DNA from: Mycolicibacterium rhodesiae NBB3
Lineage (GTDB): Bacteria > Actinomycetota > Actinomycetes > Mycobacteriales > Mycobacteriaceae
Direction of reading: 5' to 3'
NCBI RefSeq assembly: GCF_000230895.2
Contig: NC_016604.1
Span: 6,200,001 to 6,264,000, forward strand
Length of the DNA: 64,000 nt
Positions within the stretch are counted from its first letter, which is position 1; each line of letters starts with the position of its first letter. The position numbers were made by a program, and so were the translations under genes. The notes below the pieces were generated by a model. The model was not told where the DNA came from and ran no database searches. It saw only the letters and a list, made by a program, of their open reading frames with translations. Of this stretch, positions 15,085-23,020 are shown in pieces.

Positions 15085-16264
15085 TGGGCAGCGACAGGTA
15101 TCCGCGAATCGGTCCCGAACGAAGACGCACGGCTGAGTCGACATCGACTGCCCAGTCCGGCAATCGTGACAGCAATGCGCCCAACGCAATTCGAGCCTCT
15201 AAACGGGCGAGCGCAGCTCCCAGACAGAAGTGGATACCCCGGCCGAAGGCCACCTGGTGTTCGGGCTTGCGGTCGATGTCGAACACGTCCGGGCGGGCGA
15301 ACACCCGCTCGTCGCGATTGGCTGACCCGAACAGCAACAGCACCGAATCGCCCTGCGACATCGTGGCCCCGTGCAGTGTCACATCTGTGGTCAACACCCG
15401 CGAAAGTCCCTGCACCGGTGAGTCATAACGCAACAGCTCCTCGACCGCTTGCCCGATCAGTGTCGGGTCGGCGGCCAACCGGTGACGGCTCCGGGGGTGC
15501 CCGGCCAACACCACCGCGGCGTTGGCCAGCAGGTTGGTCGTCGTCTCATGACCAGCTATCAGCAGTAGCAAGCAGAACCCAAGCAACTCGTCGTCGCTGA
15601 GGCGCTGACCGTCGATCTCGGCAGCCACCAACGCCGACATCAAATCATCGCGCGGCGCCTTGCGCCGATCGGCAAGGAAATCCGCGAAATACGCATACAC
15701 CGCGGCCGCGGCCGCCAACCCTTCGGCCACCTCGCCGCGAGCGGGATTGGACTGAATCAGCGTGCTCGACCACTGCCGAAACTGCTGACGATCCTCCCGC
15801 GGTATACCCAACAGGTCGGCGATCACCACGGCCGGCAGTATTCCGGCCAAGTCGGCAACGAAATCCGAACGGCCTTCGCTGCCGCTGCTGGTGAGCCGCT
15901 CTACCAACGACGCCGCCAACTCATCGATGCCGGTTTCCAATGCCACTATCCGCCGAGGGGTGAATGCCTTGCTTACCAAGCCCCGCAGCTGATCGTGCCG
16001 CGGCGGGTCCATCGTGATCATCATCGGCAGGAACGACTCCAGGAACGGCGCGTCCGGCGGCGTCGGAAACACACCGTTGACCGACGAATATGTGTCGTGA
16101 TCGAGCAGGGCAGGAATAACGTCCTCGTGGCGGCTGAGCACCCAGGTATTCGCAGTCTCGGCCCGGAACACCGGCGCATCGTCGCGTAATTGCTGATAGA
16201 CGGGGTAGGGGTCGTCCTGGATGTTGGCATCGAACGGGTCGTAGTGAAGCTGCGCAGTCGTCAT
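15065..16264 (-). CDS. Cytochrome P450
   Basis: 399 residues; the ATG at 16264 follows GGGAGCGAGA and is preferred to one at 16282. Canonical class I P450 features: I-helix AGHETTTN (oxygen activation), the K-helix Glu-Arg pair in EELLRYD, and the haem loop FGRGIHFCLGAALARLE with the Cys ligand. It needs ferredoxin and reductase partners, none of which is adjacent. It diverges from a TetR gene across a perfect 17-bp palindrome, so its expression is probably ligand-controlled. Substrate unknown; hydroxylation of a lipid or xenobiotic is likely given the transporter and thioesterase in the same cargo. Confidence 0.95.
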   Translation of the reverse strand: MTTAQLHYDPFDANIQDDPYPVYQQLRDDAPVFRAETANTWVLSRHEDVIPALLDHDTYSSVNGVFPTPPDAPFLESFLPMMITMDPPRHDQLRGLVSKAFTPRRIVALETGIDELAASLVERLTSSGSEGRSDFVADLAGILPAVVIADLLGIPREDRQQFRQWSSTLIQSNPARGEVAEGLAAAAAVYAYFADFLADRRKAPRDDLMSALVAAEIDGQRLSDDELLGFCLLLLIAGHETTTNLLANAAVVLAGHPRSRHRLAADPTLIGQAVEELLRYDSPVQGLSRVLTTDVTLHGATMSQGDSVLLLFGSANRDERVFARPDVFDIDRKPEHQVAFGRGIHFCLGAALARLEARIALGALLSRLPDWAVDVDSAVRLRSGPIRGYLSLPIMWPAS

Positions 16265-16295
16265 TCTCGCTCCCGCTGCCATGTAGAACGATGGT

Positions 16296-16312
16296 TTAGA
16301 CTGCTAGTCTAA
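16296..16312. promoter_or_regulatory. Perfect palindrome between P450 and TetR genes
   Basis: TTAGACTGCTAGTCTAA is a perfect 7-bp inverted repeat with a 3-bp centre, located centrally in the short divergent region, as expected for the operator of the TetR gene starting at 16328. Confidence 0.75.
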
Positions 16313-16328
16313 TTGACAGGAGTGTCAA
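16313..16328 (+). promoter_or_regulatory. Second inverted repeat overlapping the TetR ribosome-binding site
   Basis: TTGACAGGAGTGTCAA is a 6-bp inverted repeat whose loop is the AGGAG ribosome-binding site of the TetR gene. In RNA it could hide the site; in DNA it could be a second operator. Confidence 0.45.
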
Positions 16329-16909
16329 TGCGTAAGGTTCCGCGGCAAATCGCCGACCGCCTGCCAGCGGCCGCGGCGCTGTTCGCCGAGCGCGGTCTTA
16401 ACGACACCAAAATCGAAGACGTCGCCGCGATGACGGGTGTACCCAAGGCGACGCTGTACTACTACTTCGCCGGCAAGGAAGACATCCTGGCGTTCCTCCT
16501 CGAAGACCTCCTGCACGAGATTGCCAGCGAGGTCACCACTGCCGTGGAGGGCGGCGGTAGCGGTGCTGACCGGCTGCACCGTGTCATCGCGGCCCAGCTA
16601 CGTGTGATGGCTCAGCGACCTGCCTCCTGTCGCGCGTTGATCGGCGAGCTTGGCCGGGCGGCACGGATGCCGGTCATCGCAGACAAAATCGGCACCGCCT
16701 ATCTGGAACCCGTGGAAATGCTGCTGCTCGCCGGCGCTGCCGACTATTCGTTGGCCGCGGTGACCGACGCCAGGGCCGCAGCCACAGCCCTTTTCGGCGC
16801 CGTCACCATCACTGCTCTGACTTACCTCGTCACCGGCGAACCACTCGTCGAGGATCTGCTGACGCGCACCATCCATGACGTCGTGTTCAGCGGACTGCGC
16901 CCACGCTAA
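16328..16909 (+). CDS. TetR-family regulator, divergent from P450
   Basis: 193 residues from an ATG at 16328, 6 bases after AGGAG; a TTG at 16313 is less likely. TetR_N HTH: RLPAAAALFAERGLNDTKIE, DVAAMTGVPKATLYYYFAGKEDIL. The C-terminal domain is helical and of unknown ligand. Position and the perfect palindrome indicate local control of the P450 and of itself. Confidence 0.9.
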   Translation: MRKVPRQIADRLPAAAALFAERGLNDTKIEDVAAMTGVPKATLYYYFAGKEDILAFLLEDLLHEIASEVTTAVEGGGSGADRLHRVIAAQLRVMAQRPASCRALIGELGRAARMPVIADKIGTAYLEPVEMLLLAGAADYSLAAVTDARAAATALFGAVTITALTYLVTGEPLVEDLLTRTIHDVVFSGLRPR

Positions 16910-16980
16910 TTGCCATCGCCGCCACATCCTCGGCCGAGGGTTGCTATCCGGTCCTCCCAGCGGGCCTGTCAACCAGTGTG

Positions 16981-17100
16981 CTAGACGGTCGGCGCCAAGT
17001 AGCGGTAGACGGTGGCGCGAGAGAGGCCCAAGATCTTCGCAATGTCGGTCGCGGTTATCCCCTTGTCAGGCAGGCGCTGCGCCTTGTCGCGCCCAGGTGG
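16981..17100 (-). pseudogene. Serine resolvase C-terminal remnant
   Basis: The minus strand encodes GRDKAQRLPDKGITATDIAK followed by ILGLSRATVYRYLAPTV and a stop, the C-terminal HTH of a serine resolvase/invertase. No N-terminal catalytic domain is found upstream; the frame loses similarity before about 17100. It marks an old transposon or invertase end at the border between cargo and satellite core. Bases 17105-17285 hold nothing else recognised. Confidence 0.75.
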
Positions 17101-17285
17101 TGGATAAGTGTTGGGATCGGCGATTCGTGAACCGCGGGTCGGTCAATGGCATTGGTTGCCGTAAATCACCCCGCTAGTGTGGTGACAATCTACCGACGCA
17201 GAGCTTGCTGTCCGACGCTGCCGACACCGCTGCCATTGCCTACGCTGACAAACAGCTTAGCCAACAGTCGAGCGCAACCGCCGCG

Positions 17286-17304
17286 GTGTCCTAGCTTTGT
17301 CCTA
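17286..17304 (-). promoter_or_regulatory. Internal pair of arm-type repeats, inverted
   Basis: GTGTCCTA (17286-17293) and TTGTCCTA (17297-17304) are the reverse complement of the TAGGACA repeats of both island ends and keep the same 11-bp phase. They lie exactly at the border between cargo and the TerS-like gene. Confidence 0.5.
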
Positions 17305-17320
17305 CTGTCGCCGAGTTGGC

Positions 17321-18088
17321 CTACCGACGCCATCCCGCGAGCGGGTCATAGCGGTAGGTGACGCGGCGCGCCCACGGGTCCACTCGGGGCGACGGTGGCG
17401 ACGGCAGAGGGGTCACGTCGGGCTCGGCCACCTGCTCGACTTCGGCGACCGGCGGCGGCTCGATCTCGACGACGGTCAGCGGTTCGGGCTCGGCGTCCGA
17501 TTCCGGCTCGGCGGCCAGCGGCTCGGGGTCCGGCCCGCCGATGTTCGACCATGACTCAGCGTCATCGTCGGCCACGGCCACCGCCTCGGTCAGCGCCGCC
17601 GGTTCGCGAGCGGCGATCACCGCGTGCCCCGCGCCGTCGGGCAGCGACAGCAACAGGTCATCAGTGCCGCCCATCGAGGCAATCGACTCGATCAGGCGCG
17701 CGGCCTCGTTGGCGAATCCGACGGTATCGGTGAGCGACGCGCCCACGGCAACCCGCGTCGGCGCATCGAGGCCGTACAGCTTGGCAAGGCTGTCCAGCGT
17801 GCGCAGGACGATTCGCGCCGCGTCGGTGTCCCCCGACGTCGCGGCGGGCCAGAACGCCGACAGCACGCCCTCTAGCCGCGCCGAGTGCACCGCCCGCAGT
17901 TCGTCTATTCCCTCGGCCTCGCGGCGAGCGAGCAAGCGGGACACCGCGTGTCGAGCGCCGCTCTCGTCGCTGTAGCCGAGCGCGTGAGCGATCTGGGCAT
18001 AGGCCTGCCCCTGCACCCGTAGCTCGACGGCGCTCAGTGCCCGCTGCCGCTCGTGGGCGTCTGGCTTGTTCTGCGTCGGATCACTCAC
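17321..18088 (-). CDS. HTH protein, terminase-small-subunit-like
   Basis: 255 residues from a GTG at 18088 after GAGAGGAA; a GTG at 18145 overlapping the previous stop would add 19 residues. Residues of about 10-115 form an HTH region like that of actinophage small terminase or TerS-like proteins: LSAVELRVQGQAYAQIAHAL, then DAARIVLRTLDSLAKLYGLD. The C-terminal half is acidic and Pro/Glu-rich, ending in a basic VDPWARRVTYRYDPLAGWRR. In phage satellites a TerS lies at the far end from the integrase, as here, and redirects packaging. This role is inferred; no large terminase is present. Confidence 0.6.
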   Translation of the reverse strand: MSDPTQNKPDAHERQRALSAVELRVQGQAYAQIAHALGYSDESGARHAVSRLLARREAEGIDELRAVHSARLEGVLSAFWPAATSGDTDAARIVLRTLDSLAKLYGLDAPTRVAVGASLTDTVGFANEAARLIESIASMGGTDDLLLSLPDGAGHAVIAAREPAALTEAVAVADDDAESWSNIGGPDPEPLAAEPESDAEPEPLTVVEIEPPPVAEVEQVAEPDVTPLPSPPSPRVDPWARRVTYRYDPLAGWRR

Positions 18089-18141
18089 GGTTTGGGTTCC
18101 TCTCGTTGGGTCGGACAGGCTTGAGCGGACGGGCGGGTTAG

Positions 18142-18411
18142 TCACAGCACATGCGGGACGCGGGCACGGTTCGCCGCCGCCAGGCGCTCGTCGTCGGCGT
18201 CGCCGAGGGCGACGTAGTTACGGCCACGGACCTTGCACAACCACACCCGGCCCGTCAGCCACAGCGCGATCAACCGCTCGCCCTTGCGGTCGTGCGAACC
18301 GGTCAGGCGCGGCAAGATCGCGGCCCACGGCTGCAATTCCTCGCCGCGTTCGGCGAGCGCCGCAAACAGCGCGGCATCGATCTGGTCGTCGGTGGTCTCG
18401 GTGTTGGTCAT
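18142..18411 (-). CDS. Small element protein, unknown
   Basis: 89 residues with GAGGGGAACCG before the ATG. It begins with an acidic helix (TDDQIDAALFAALAERGEEL) and continues with PWAAILPRLTGSHDRKGERL and a short beta-rich region (GRVWLCKVRGRNYVALG) suggestive of a winged helix. It lies between the iteron array and the TerS-like gene, in the same direction. No family is recognised. Confidence 0.6.
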   Translation of the reverse strand: MTNTETTDDQIDAALFAALAERGEELQPWAAILPRLTGSHDRKGERLIALWLTGRVWLCKVRGRNYVALGDADDERLAAANRARVPHVL

Positions 18412-18554
18412 CTCGGTTCCCCTCGGGTCGTCGGTGGAGGGCCGCAGCGGTATGCGCTACGGGTCGTGCTCGGGTGTCGCCGCCGCTCTCACGCCGAGGC
18501 TCGCGAGAAGGTGGGCCGGGGACGGTTAGGTCATCGCGGCCACCGCCCGAGGGG

Positions 18555-18832
18555 TTGGCACCCTTGGCACCGGGGGGTTGGCACCCGAAAGCCCTGGTCA
18601 AGTGGGGCTTGGCACCCTTGGCACCCTTGGCAGCCCACCGGGCGCCCGAGCACCTTCAGAACTAGCGACGAATAGTTAGCTAGTGAGGTCAATCGCGCGA
18701 CTTCGTATAGATACATACGAGACCGTGAGATTGCGCGCCAGGGGTGCCAAGGGTGCCAAGGGTGCCAAGCCCCCGCTGACCTGCGAAAAGGGCAGCCGGC
18801 CAGGGTGCCAACCCCCGTGCCAAGGGTGCCAA
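18555..18832. other. Mirror-symmetric iteron array, probable replication origin
   Basis: Six TTGGCACC octamers lie on the left (starts 18555, 18564, 18578, 18609, 18618, 18627; the last has one mismatch) and six GGTGCCAA octamers, their reverse complement, on the right (18743, 18752, 18761, 18804, 18816, 18825; the fifth has one mismatch). Each inner trio has a 9-bp period. The centre (18635-18742) is less GC-rich and holds the inverted repeats ACTAGC/GCTAGT (18661-18684) and TCGTAT/ATACGA (18703-18720). The array fills the 435-bp gap next to the replication ATPase gene. Confidence 0.75.
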
Positions 18833-18846
18833 GCTCCCGACCCCCG

Positions 18847-20415
18847 TCACGCCGCCCTCATTCGGTACTGAGCGACCTTTTGACCAGCCCGTTCGACCTC
18901 TCGGCGCTCGATGCTGCCGCCGTCGAGTAGCGCCAGCAGCGCGTCGGGCAGGTCACGGCGCAACTTACCGGTCACCGAGCGAGTGACCGCACCCCGCGAC
19001 ACCCAATCTGTTTGCTCGCTGAGGTACCGCGTGAGTCGACTCATCACCGTTTGCAGCGCGGCGGTCTGGCGGGTGTCGTCGGCGGCGGCGAGGCGGTGAC
19101 CGTCAAGTTGGCCCTGTCGCACAGCGTCGTGCTCGGCTGCGGCGTCGGAGTAAGCGGCGACGACTCGGGCCACGGCTGCGGATACGGCCATCAGGCACTC
19201 GGCGCGCTGCCAGTCCTGAGGACCGACGTTGGGCGTGTTGTGCAGCACCGCCAGGGCGGCAGCGAGCTTGAGTCGCGCCAACAGGCGGTGACCGGCCAGC
19301 GGATCAACACTGCGCCCGAACGGGTCGAGGTCTTTGGCGGTGTCGGCGTCGATGATCTGCTGAGCGATGCTTGAACCGACGCCGATGGGCACCAAGGTCT
19401 GAGCGGCGGGATCGTAGAGGCTCGCGTCGGCGTCGTCGTCCTCGTCGACGTCAAACCGCATCGGGTCGATACCGAAGTCGGGCACCTCGACGGTCAGCGG
19501 GTCAACGGCCTTGGCGTCGGCGCTGCGGCGCGGTCGGGCGACGCCAGGCCGGACGGGCGACCACAGGAACCGCTGCGGCACGCCGTCGCGCTGCGACTGC
19601 TCGTTGAGCAGCACTGCGCCGTTGTCGGGTTGCACGCCCGCAGACAGACACAGCCGATAGGTGTGCATCGGCAGGATGACGCGACGGTCTTTGTCCGCGT
19701 TGGCGAATCCGAGTTCCTCGCCCATGTACGCCTTGAGCAATTCGGGCACCAGCGTCGAACCCTGGCGCGCTGTCAGCGCGTCAAGCGTGGCGATGTCGCG
19801 GCAGGCGAACAGCGCCCGGTCGGTGTGCCAGCGCAGCCCCACCTGGCCGCTGCCGAGCTTGTCGCGCTCGGCGTGCGCGTAGGTCCGGTTGATTCCCTCA
19901 CCCGTGCCGATGGGCAGCATCGGCAGCACCGGCACCGACCGGCGACCCCCGAGCGACACGCGAACGGCTGCGGCCGCGGTCTTGTCGGTGGTGCCCTTGC
20001 CACCGCCGCTACTGCCGACGACAGCCAGTAGCAGGTTGAGCGACACCTCGCCGCCGATGGTTGGCGGTAGAACCACCTGCGGCGGCACGGCCAGCACGGC
20101 GCGCATGGCGACACCGAACAGCACCCCGTACCGCTCAGCGCCGCGCGCCTCGGCGAACCGGGCGACGTGGGCCAGCACGCCGCTCGACGTCAGCACGTCG
20201 GCGTTGTCGGCCATCACCTTTCGCAGGTCGGCCAGTGCGTCAGCCGCCGCCGTCGCGCCGTCCGACGTACTCGCGTCGGCGCGCGCCCGGTAATGGTCGG
20301 CTGCCAGCTGTTCACTGTTGTCGCGGGCTTGGTCGGCCTTCGCGCGCTTGATCGAGGCGGGTTCGTTCGCGTAGGGACTGTCGTTGTGCGCGGTAGTCTG
20401 AGACCTGGCGGTCAC
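18847..20415 (-). CDS. Replication-type P-loop ATPase (DUF3987-like)
   Basis: 522 residues from a GTG at 20415. A Walker A motif, VVGSSGGGKGTTDKT, lies near residue 135 and precedes an ATPase core with ELLKAYMGEELGFANADKDR and RFLWSPVRPG. The C-terminus (about 440-522) is winged-helix-like (LTRYLSEQTDWVSRGAVTRS). It resembles the primase-associated helicase-like ATPases of integrative elements and satellites. No primase active site is visible. Its 3' end adjoins the iteron array, the usual place for the origin of such replicators, so it is the candidate initiator or helicase. Confidence 0.65.
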   Translation of the reverse strand: MTARSQTTAHNDSPYANEPASIKRAKADQARDNSEQLAADHYRARADASTSDGATAAADALADLRKVMADNADVLTSSGVLAHVARFAEARGAERYGVLFGVAMRAVLAVPPQVVLPPTIGGEVSLNLLLAVVGSSGGGKGTTDKTAAAAVRVSLGGRRSVPVLPMLPIGTGEGINRTYAHAERDKLGSGQVGLRWHTDRALFACRDIATLDALTARQGSTLVPELLKAYMGEELGFANADKDRRVILPMHTYRLCLSAGVQPDNGAVLLNEQSQRDGVPQRFLWSPVRPGVARPRRSADAKAVDPLTVEVPDFGIDPMRFDVDEDDDADASLYDPAAQTLVPIGVGSSIAQQIIDADTAKDLDPFGRSVDPLAGHRLLARLKLAAALAVLHNTPNVGPQDWQRAECLMAVSAAVARVVAAYSDAAAEHDAVRQGQLDGHRLAAADDTRQTAALQTVMSRLTRYLSEQTDWVSRGAVTRSVTGKLRRDLPDALLALLDGGSIERREVERAGQKVAQYRMRAA

Positions 20416-20529
20416 TGGCTGGGCTGCCTTTCATCTCGGTAAGTCGCCCCGTCGGACTGGTGAATCTGGCGGGGCGCTCGCATGTCTGGGCGTCGGGCGT
20501 CAATCCCGTGCGCGACAGCCTCATTGGCT

Positions 20530-20808
20530 CTACCGGCCCGACGGCCAGCCGGTGGCCCGCTCGGGCCGCTCGGGCAACTGCAGTCCCGTGACCTCGATCA
20601 GGTCGTCCACCGCGTCGGCGGTCTCGTACATCAGGGTCGTGATTGCCTGCGCCCCGGCCTCCAATCGCGCAACGATCGTCGGGTCGAGGACGTGATGCTT
20701 CGCCGCCCAATCGAGGAGGCTTAACAGCGGCGTCTCGCCTACATCATTGATCCGCATGAGGATCTCTTCGGCGTCCGAGACCGCATTATCTCTGTCGGTG
20801 ATAGTCAT
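20530..20808 (-). CDS. Small helical element protein, unknown
   Basis: 92 residues with a strong AAGGAGG before the ATG. The sequence is helical and acidic (AEEILMRINDVGETPLLSLL, ARLEAGAQAITTLMYETADA), with no signal peptide or known domain. It lies between the excisionase and the replication ATPase genes, all on the minus strand, in a likely early operon. Confidence 0.65.
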   Translation of the reverse strand: MTITDRDNAVSDAEEILMRINDVGETPLLSLLDWAAKHHVLDPTIVARLEAGAQAITTLMYETADAVDDLIEVTGLQLPERPERATGWPSGR

Positions 20809-20854
20809 GGCGTTTCCTCCTTAGTTCTGCTGCCGGGCGTCTCCGCGCGCCCGA

Positions 20855-21076
20855 TCAGTCCTCGCCGCCGAGCATCTTGAGCAGCGCCAGGGCGGGCACC
20901 CGGACCCGGCGAGCCCCGAGCTTGATCGTGGGCAGCCGACCCTCACGAGCCATCGCGTAGCCGTAGGCCCGGCTCACGCCGAGGTAGCGCGCGGCCTGCT
21001 CGATGCTGAGAGTCGGTGGACCACTGCGTAATTCGTTCAATGTGGTCAGATTCGGGGCGGTTGTGACTGTCTCCAT
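20855..21076 (-). CDS. AlpA/MerR-like excisionase
   Basis: 73 residues. The HTH core TLSIEQAARYLGVSRAYGYA, then MAREGRLPTIKLGARRVRVP, is the short excisionase/AlpA DNA-binding domain found next to tyrosine integrases. It would bend DNA at the attachment arms and favour excision. It diverges from the 21127 gene; a TATACT box 7 bp upstream of its ATG implies a nearly leaderless mRNA. Confidence 0.85.
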   Translation of the reverse strand: METVTTAPNLTTLNELRSGPPTLSIEQAARYLGVSRAYGYAMAREGRLPTIKLGARRVRVPALALLKMLGGED

Positions 21077-21083
21077 GCCCTTG

Positions 21084-21118
21084 AGTATATTGAACCTTAG
21101 TCAGGATTCGTCTACGGT
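21084..21118. promoter_or_regulatory. Divergent promoters of xis and integrase operons
   Basis: On the minus strand TATACT (21084-21089) lies 7 bp before the xis ATG. On the plus strand TTGAAC (21090-21095), a 17-bp spacer and TACGGT (21113-21118) lie 8 bp before the ATG at 21127. The promoter elements abut, so binding by one polymerase would block the other, and both mRNAs would be leaderless or nearly so. Confidence 0.6.
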
Positions 21119-21126
21119 GGTTAATT

Positions 21127-21804
21127 ATGGGCACCAAACCGAATTACTCACCGCGTCGAGCGGGCGAGGTTGTCGGCGTCGAGGTGGACGCCGACGCCGA
21201 GCGGCCAGTGACGATTGCGTGCCACGATCACGCGCACACCTATGAGGTCGCGTGGCGCGAAACTGCCGACGGCCCCATGATTACCGATCTGCGGGTGACC
21301 TCGCCCGAGGGCGTGCCGATTACCTCGGACAGCCTCAAGCGAATCAATACCGACCGGCTCGCGCGGACGGCGGCGATGCACGGCACCGCTCAGTCCGCAG
21401 ACGCCGCAAAGAAATTGCGTCAAACGCTCGACGCCGCCACCGGCACGACCGAGGGCCACGATTGGATCGAGCGGTTTCGGTTCACCGAGGGCGTCATCGA
21501 CGCGATGGCCGAGCACGCGCCACCGGGGGCGGCGTCGTCCAAACCGCGCCGAGCGGGTCGGCCCGCGCTGCCGCGCCAATTCCTCGCGAAGGTCGCGACA
21601 TGGGCGCGCGAGGAAAGCGTGCATGGCGGCGGCATATATCGCCGCGTCGCCGACCGCGCCGCAGCCACGCTTGAGCACGACGTGTCCGACGAGACGGTCA
21701 AGGGGTGGATCAGGCGGTGCAAGGACGCCGACCCGCCCCTACTCGGACGCGACGAATTACGCAGACCCCGCAAGCCCCGTACCGACCAGGAGACCAACCG
21801 ATGA
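21127..21804 (+). CDS. HTH-containing element protein upstream of integrase
   Basis: 225 residues. The N-terminal 80 residues are beta-rich (EVVGVEVDADAERPVTIACH), the middle is helical, and residues of about 145-205 include a helix-turn-helix-like segment (HDVSDETVKGWIRRCKDADP) after a basic linker. Proteins of this type precede integrase genes in actinobacterial elements. Its stop overlaps the integrase start (ATGA), so the two are coupled. It may be the element regulator; the family is not firmly known. Confidence 0.65.
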   Translation: MGTKPNYSPRRAGEVVGVEVDADAERPVTIACHDHAHTYEVAWRETADGPMITDLRVTSPEGVPITSDSLKRINTDRLARTAAMHGTAQSADAAKKLRQTLDAATGTTEGHDWIERFRFTEGVIDAMAEHAPPGAASSKPRRAGRPALPRQFLAKVATWAREESVHGGGIYRRVADRAAATLEHDVSDETVKGWIRRCKDADPPLLGRDELRRPRKPRTDQETNR

Positions 21805-22982
21805 ACTCTGACGACACGCGGGCCCGCCAGCGGGGTGAGCGCACCGACAACTCGATCAAGCGCCTGCCCGGCGGCAAGGGGTGGCGCGCCCGCCCGACGC
21901 TGGGCACCGACCCCGTGACCGGCAAGCAAGTCCGCCCTACCAAGGTCTTTCGCACCAAGGGCGAGGCCGCGCAGTGGGTCAACGAGCAGCGCCAGCAGTG
22001 GGGCGCGGCGACGTGGGCACCCAAGTCGAACCAGACGTTCGATGAGGTCGCCGACCACTGGCTCAAGCTGCGCGAGGCTGACCCGTCCATCGGGCCGAAT
22101 ACCGTTCGGGCCGACCGCGAGTCACTGGCCTACGCCCGCCACGCGTTCGGCGCGATCCCGGTCCAGAGGCTCACGCCCGCCGCGCTCGCGGACTGGTCGG
22201 CCACGCTGACCGGCAAGGGCGCGAAGGCGCTGGCACCGGCCACCAAGCGCCGCGCGATTGTCCGGCTCAAATCGGTCATGGCGCACGCGCGCAAAATGCG
22301 CTGGCTGACCTATGACCCATCGGCTGACCTCACCTCGCCCGAGCAGAAGGCCGTCACGGCGACCGCCGCCGACGACATTTGGACGCCTGAGCAGATGGGC
22401 AAGTTCCTCGATCACGTCGCCGCCCACCGCCTCGCGGGGTGCTACGCGCTCACGCTGCTCGGGCTGCGACGCGAGGAAGTCGGCGGGCTGCGCTGGTCGG
22501 ACCTCGACCTTGAGACCGGCGCCCTGCGCATCCGACAAGCCCGCGTGGACGTCAACGGTCGCGACATGATCGTGCCCACCAAGACCGACCGCAGCGCTCG
22601 CGATCTGCCAGTGCCCCAGCGCGAACTGGCAATGATCAAGGCCATGCGCTCGGTGCACCTGCGCGAGCGCCTGGCCGTGGGACGACCACTGGCCGAGGCC
22701 GACCTGTTGCTCTCGCGGCCCGACGGGACGCCACTGCCGGTGCGCGACTACAGCCGTGAGTTCGCCGCCCAGCGCAAGGCGGCGGGCCTCAGGGCGATCA
22801 CACTCGGAAAGCTGCGGCACTCGAACATCTCTCGGATGCGCGCGGCGGGCGTCGCCGCCGACGTCGTGGCGGCGTGGCACGGCCACACCGAGCGGATGAC
22901 TCAGGCCGTCTACGGGCGCGTGACCGACGATCGGCTGACAGCCGCGTCGGCGGTGTTCTCGGCAGCCGTAGGACAGAGTTAG
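21801..22982 (+). CDS. Tyrosine-type site-specific integrase
   Basis: 393 residues from an ATG at 21801. It has an N-terminal arm-binding segment (LPGGKGWRARPTLGTDPVTG), a SAM-like core-binding domain (TFDEVADHWLKLREADPSIG) and a catalytic domain with LRREEVGGLRWSDLD (Arg I), TKTDRSARDLPV (Lys), LRHSNISRM (Arg II), AAWHGHTERMTQAVYG (His and the nucleophile Tyr). The position usually filled by the first His of HxxR is Gly here (GKLRH), a variant common in one actinobacterial integrase group. The gene ends 75 bp from the att repeat and the tRNA-Ala gene, the standard arrangement for integration into a tRNA 3' end. Confidence 0.95.
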   Translation: MNSDDTRARQRGERTDNSIKRLPGGKGWRARPTLGTDPVTGKQVRPTKVFRTKGEAAQWVNEQRQQWGAATWAPKSNQTFDEVADHWLKLREADPSIGPNTVRADRESLAYARHAFGAIPVQRLTPAALADWSATLTGKGAKALAPATKRRAIVRLKSVMAHARKMRWLTYDPSADLTSPEQKAVTATAADDIWTPEQMGKFLDHVAAHRLAGCYALTLLGLRREEVGGLRWSDLDLETGALRIRQARVDVNGRDMIVPTKTDRSARDLPVPQRELAMIKAMRSVHLRERLAVGRPLAEADLLLSRPDGTPLPVRDYSREFAAQRKAAGLRAITLGKLRHSNISRMRAAGVAADVVAAWHGHTERMTQAVYGRVTDDRLTAASAVFSAAVGQS

Positions 22983-23005
22983 GACACTCGGGCGGGATAG
23001 GACAC
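22969..23005 (+). promoter_or_regulatory. Three arm-type repeats at right end
   Basis: TAGGACAG (22969) and TAGGACAC (22980) have an 11-bp phase, and a third TAGGACAC lies at 22998. They overlap the end of the integrase gene and lie 53-90 bp from the att core, matching the pair at the left end. Confidence 0.6.
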
Positions 23006-23020
23006 CGCCCCGCAAACAAG

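Noticed and set aside
18555-18832. GGTGCCAA repeats as a CRISPR array
   Set aside because: The repeats are 8 bp, oriented in mirror image and closely phased, with no spacer-sized units and no cas genes.
20312-20710. Minus-strand frame between the replication ATPase and the small upstream gene
   Set aside because: It overlaps two better-supported genes in another frame and has no ribosome-binding site or domain.
22790-22960. Integrase seen as inactive because HxxR begins with Gly
   Set aside because: Many actinobacterial integrases of this group lack this His while keeping both Arg, the later His and the Tyr; the intact att repeats show past activity.
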